Shown here one piece after another: positions 5,781 to 5,953 of a stretch of DNA of 5,953 nt. Below the pieces are notes generated by a model, which saw only the letters and a program-made list of their open reading frames with translations, did no database searches and was not told the DNA's origin. Source of the stretch: Syntrophaceae bacterium. Lineage in GTDB: Bacteria > Desulfobacterota > SM23-61. Location of the stretch: positions 1 through 5,953 of the forward strand of contig PMCE01000219.1 of NCBI GenBank assembly GCA_003154025.1, written 5' to 3'. A program made the translations under genes and the position numbers. Every line of letters starts with the position of its first letter. Positions within the stretch are counted from its first letter, which is position 1.

Positions 5781-5857
5781 GTCCGATGTCTGAGGTCTGA
5801 AGTCTGATGTCTGTGGTCTGAAGTCTGATTTATGATGTCCGAGGTCTCCTGTCTGAA
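5781..5857 (+). repeat. Heptanucleotide array, right arm (GTCTGAN units)
   Basis: Eleven consecutive 7-nt units in perfect phase (77 nt). Eight fit GTCYGAN (for example GTCTGAG, GTCTGAA, GTCTGAT) and three are divergent (GTCTGTG 5809-5815, TTATGAT 5830-5836, GTCTCCT 5844-5850). A 15-nt exact repeat, GGTCTGAAGTCTGAT, occurs at 5794-5808 and 5815-5829, exactly three units apart. The segment 5802-5826 can pair with 5698-5722 of the left arm over 25 positions with one true mismatch and two G-U pairs, so an RNA across this region could form a long hairpin in several registers. Confidence 0.88.
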
Positions 5858-5949
5858 TCGCCGTTATGATTCGGCTGATATTGCTTTTCTTCTTCGGAAG
5901 GATTATGCTTATTCTAGATAGACCATCAGGGCTAGAAAGGAGAAAGCCA

Positions 5950-5953
5950 ATGA
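5950..5953 (+). CDS. Possible start of a further gene, cut by the right edge
   Basis: An ATG at 5950-5952 follows AAAGGAG (5936-5942) by seven bases, the same Shine-Dalgarno layout as the peptidase gene. Only the start codon and one more base are visible, so nothing can be said of the product. A weak promoter-like pair, TTGCTT 5881-5886 and TATGCT 5904-5909 with a 17-nt spacer, lies upstream, between the repeat array and this start. Confidence 0.4.

Noticed and set aside
5688..5857. CRISPR array
   Set aside because: The unit is 7 nt with no unique spacers between repeats, the two arms are in opposite orientation, and no cas gene is in view.

Overview
The window looks like an ordinary bacterial chromosome segment, GC-rich by eye, with strong AGGAGG-type ribosome binding sites. 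It carries no phage, transposase, tRNA, rRNA or CRISPR signature. The mix of secreted proline/tyrosine-rich proteins, a SYLF-domain protein and heptanucleotide intergenic repeats would suit a Desulfobacterota (deltaproteobacteria)-like organism or a similar Gram-negative. That placement is a low-confidence inference from style, because no taxonomic marker gene is present.

Left half (about 1-2455, minus strand): four genes in a row, all apparently exported. In transcription order they are a SYLF/Ysc84-family lipid-binding protein (2455-1712), a small putative lipoprotein (1557-1351), a 175-residue secreted protein with an aromatic, proline-rich core and a charged tail (1119-592), and a proline/tyrosine-rich secreted protein that runs off the left edge (387 to 1). 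Each has its own ribosome binding site, and the gaps are roughly 150-230 nt. They form a co-oriented envelope cluster rather than a tight operon. The gap before the last gene holds several inverted repeats.

Middle (2456-3117): a 662-nt divergent intergenic region with no convincing gene. It has a good sigma-70-type promoter candidate at 2882-2909 facing right, and a cluster of GGCAAA/TTTGCC elements.

Right half (3118-5660, plus strand): a papain-fold cysteine peptidase of the C39-like type with an unassigned C-terminal region, then a GH13 alpha-amylase related to the archaeal/plant-type enzymes. Neither has a signal peptide. The 62-nt gap between them has no clear terminator, so co-transcription is plausible, although any functional link is unknown.

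The most unusual signal is non-coding. Both gaps flanking the amylase gene hold arrays of 7-nt units arranged as inverted arms around a pyrimidine-rich spacer. One is short with an AGCTA core (4264-4310); the other is long with a GTCTG core (5688-5857). The window ends four bases into what may be another plus-strand gene with a good ribosome binding site.
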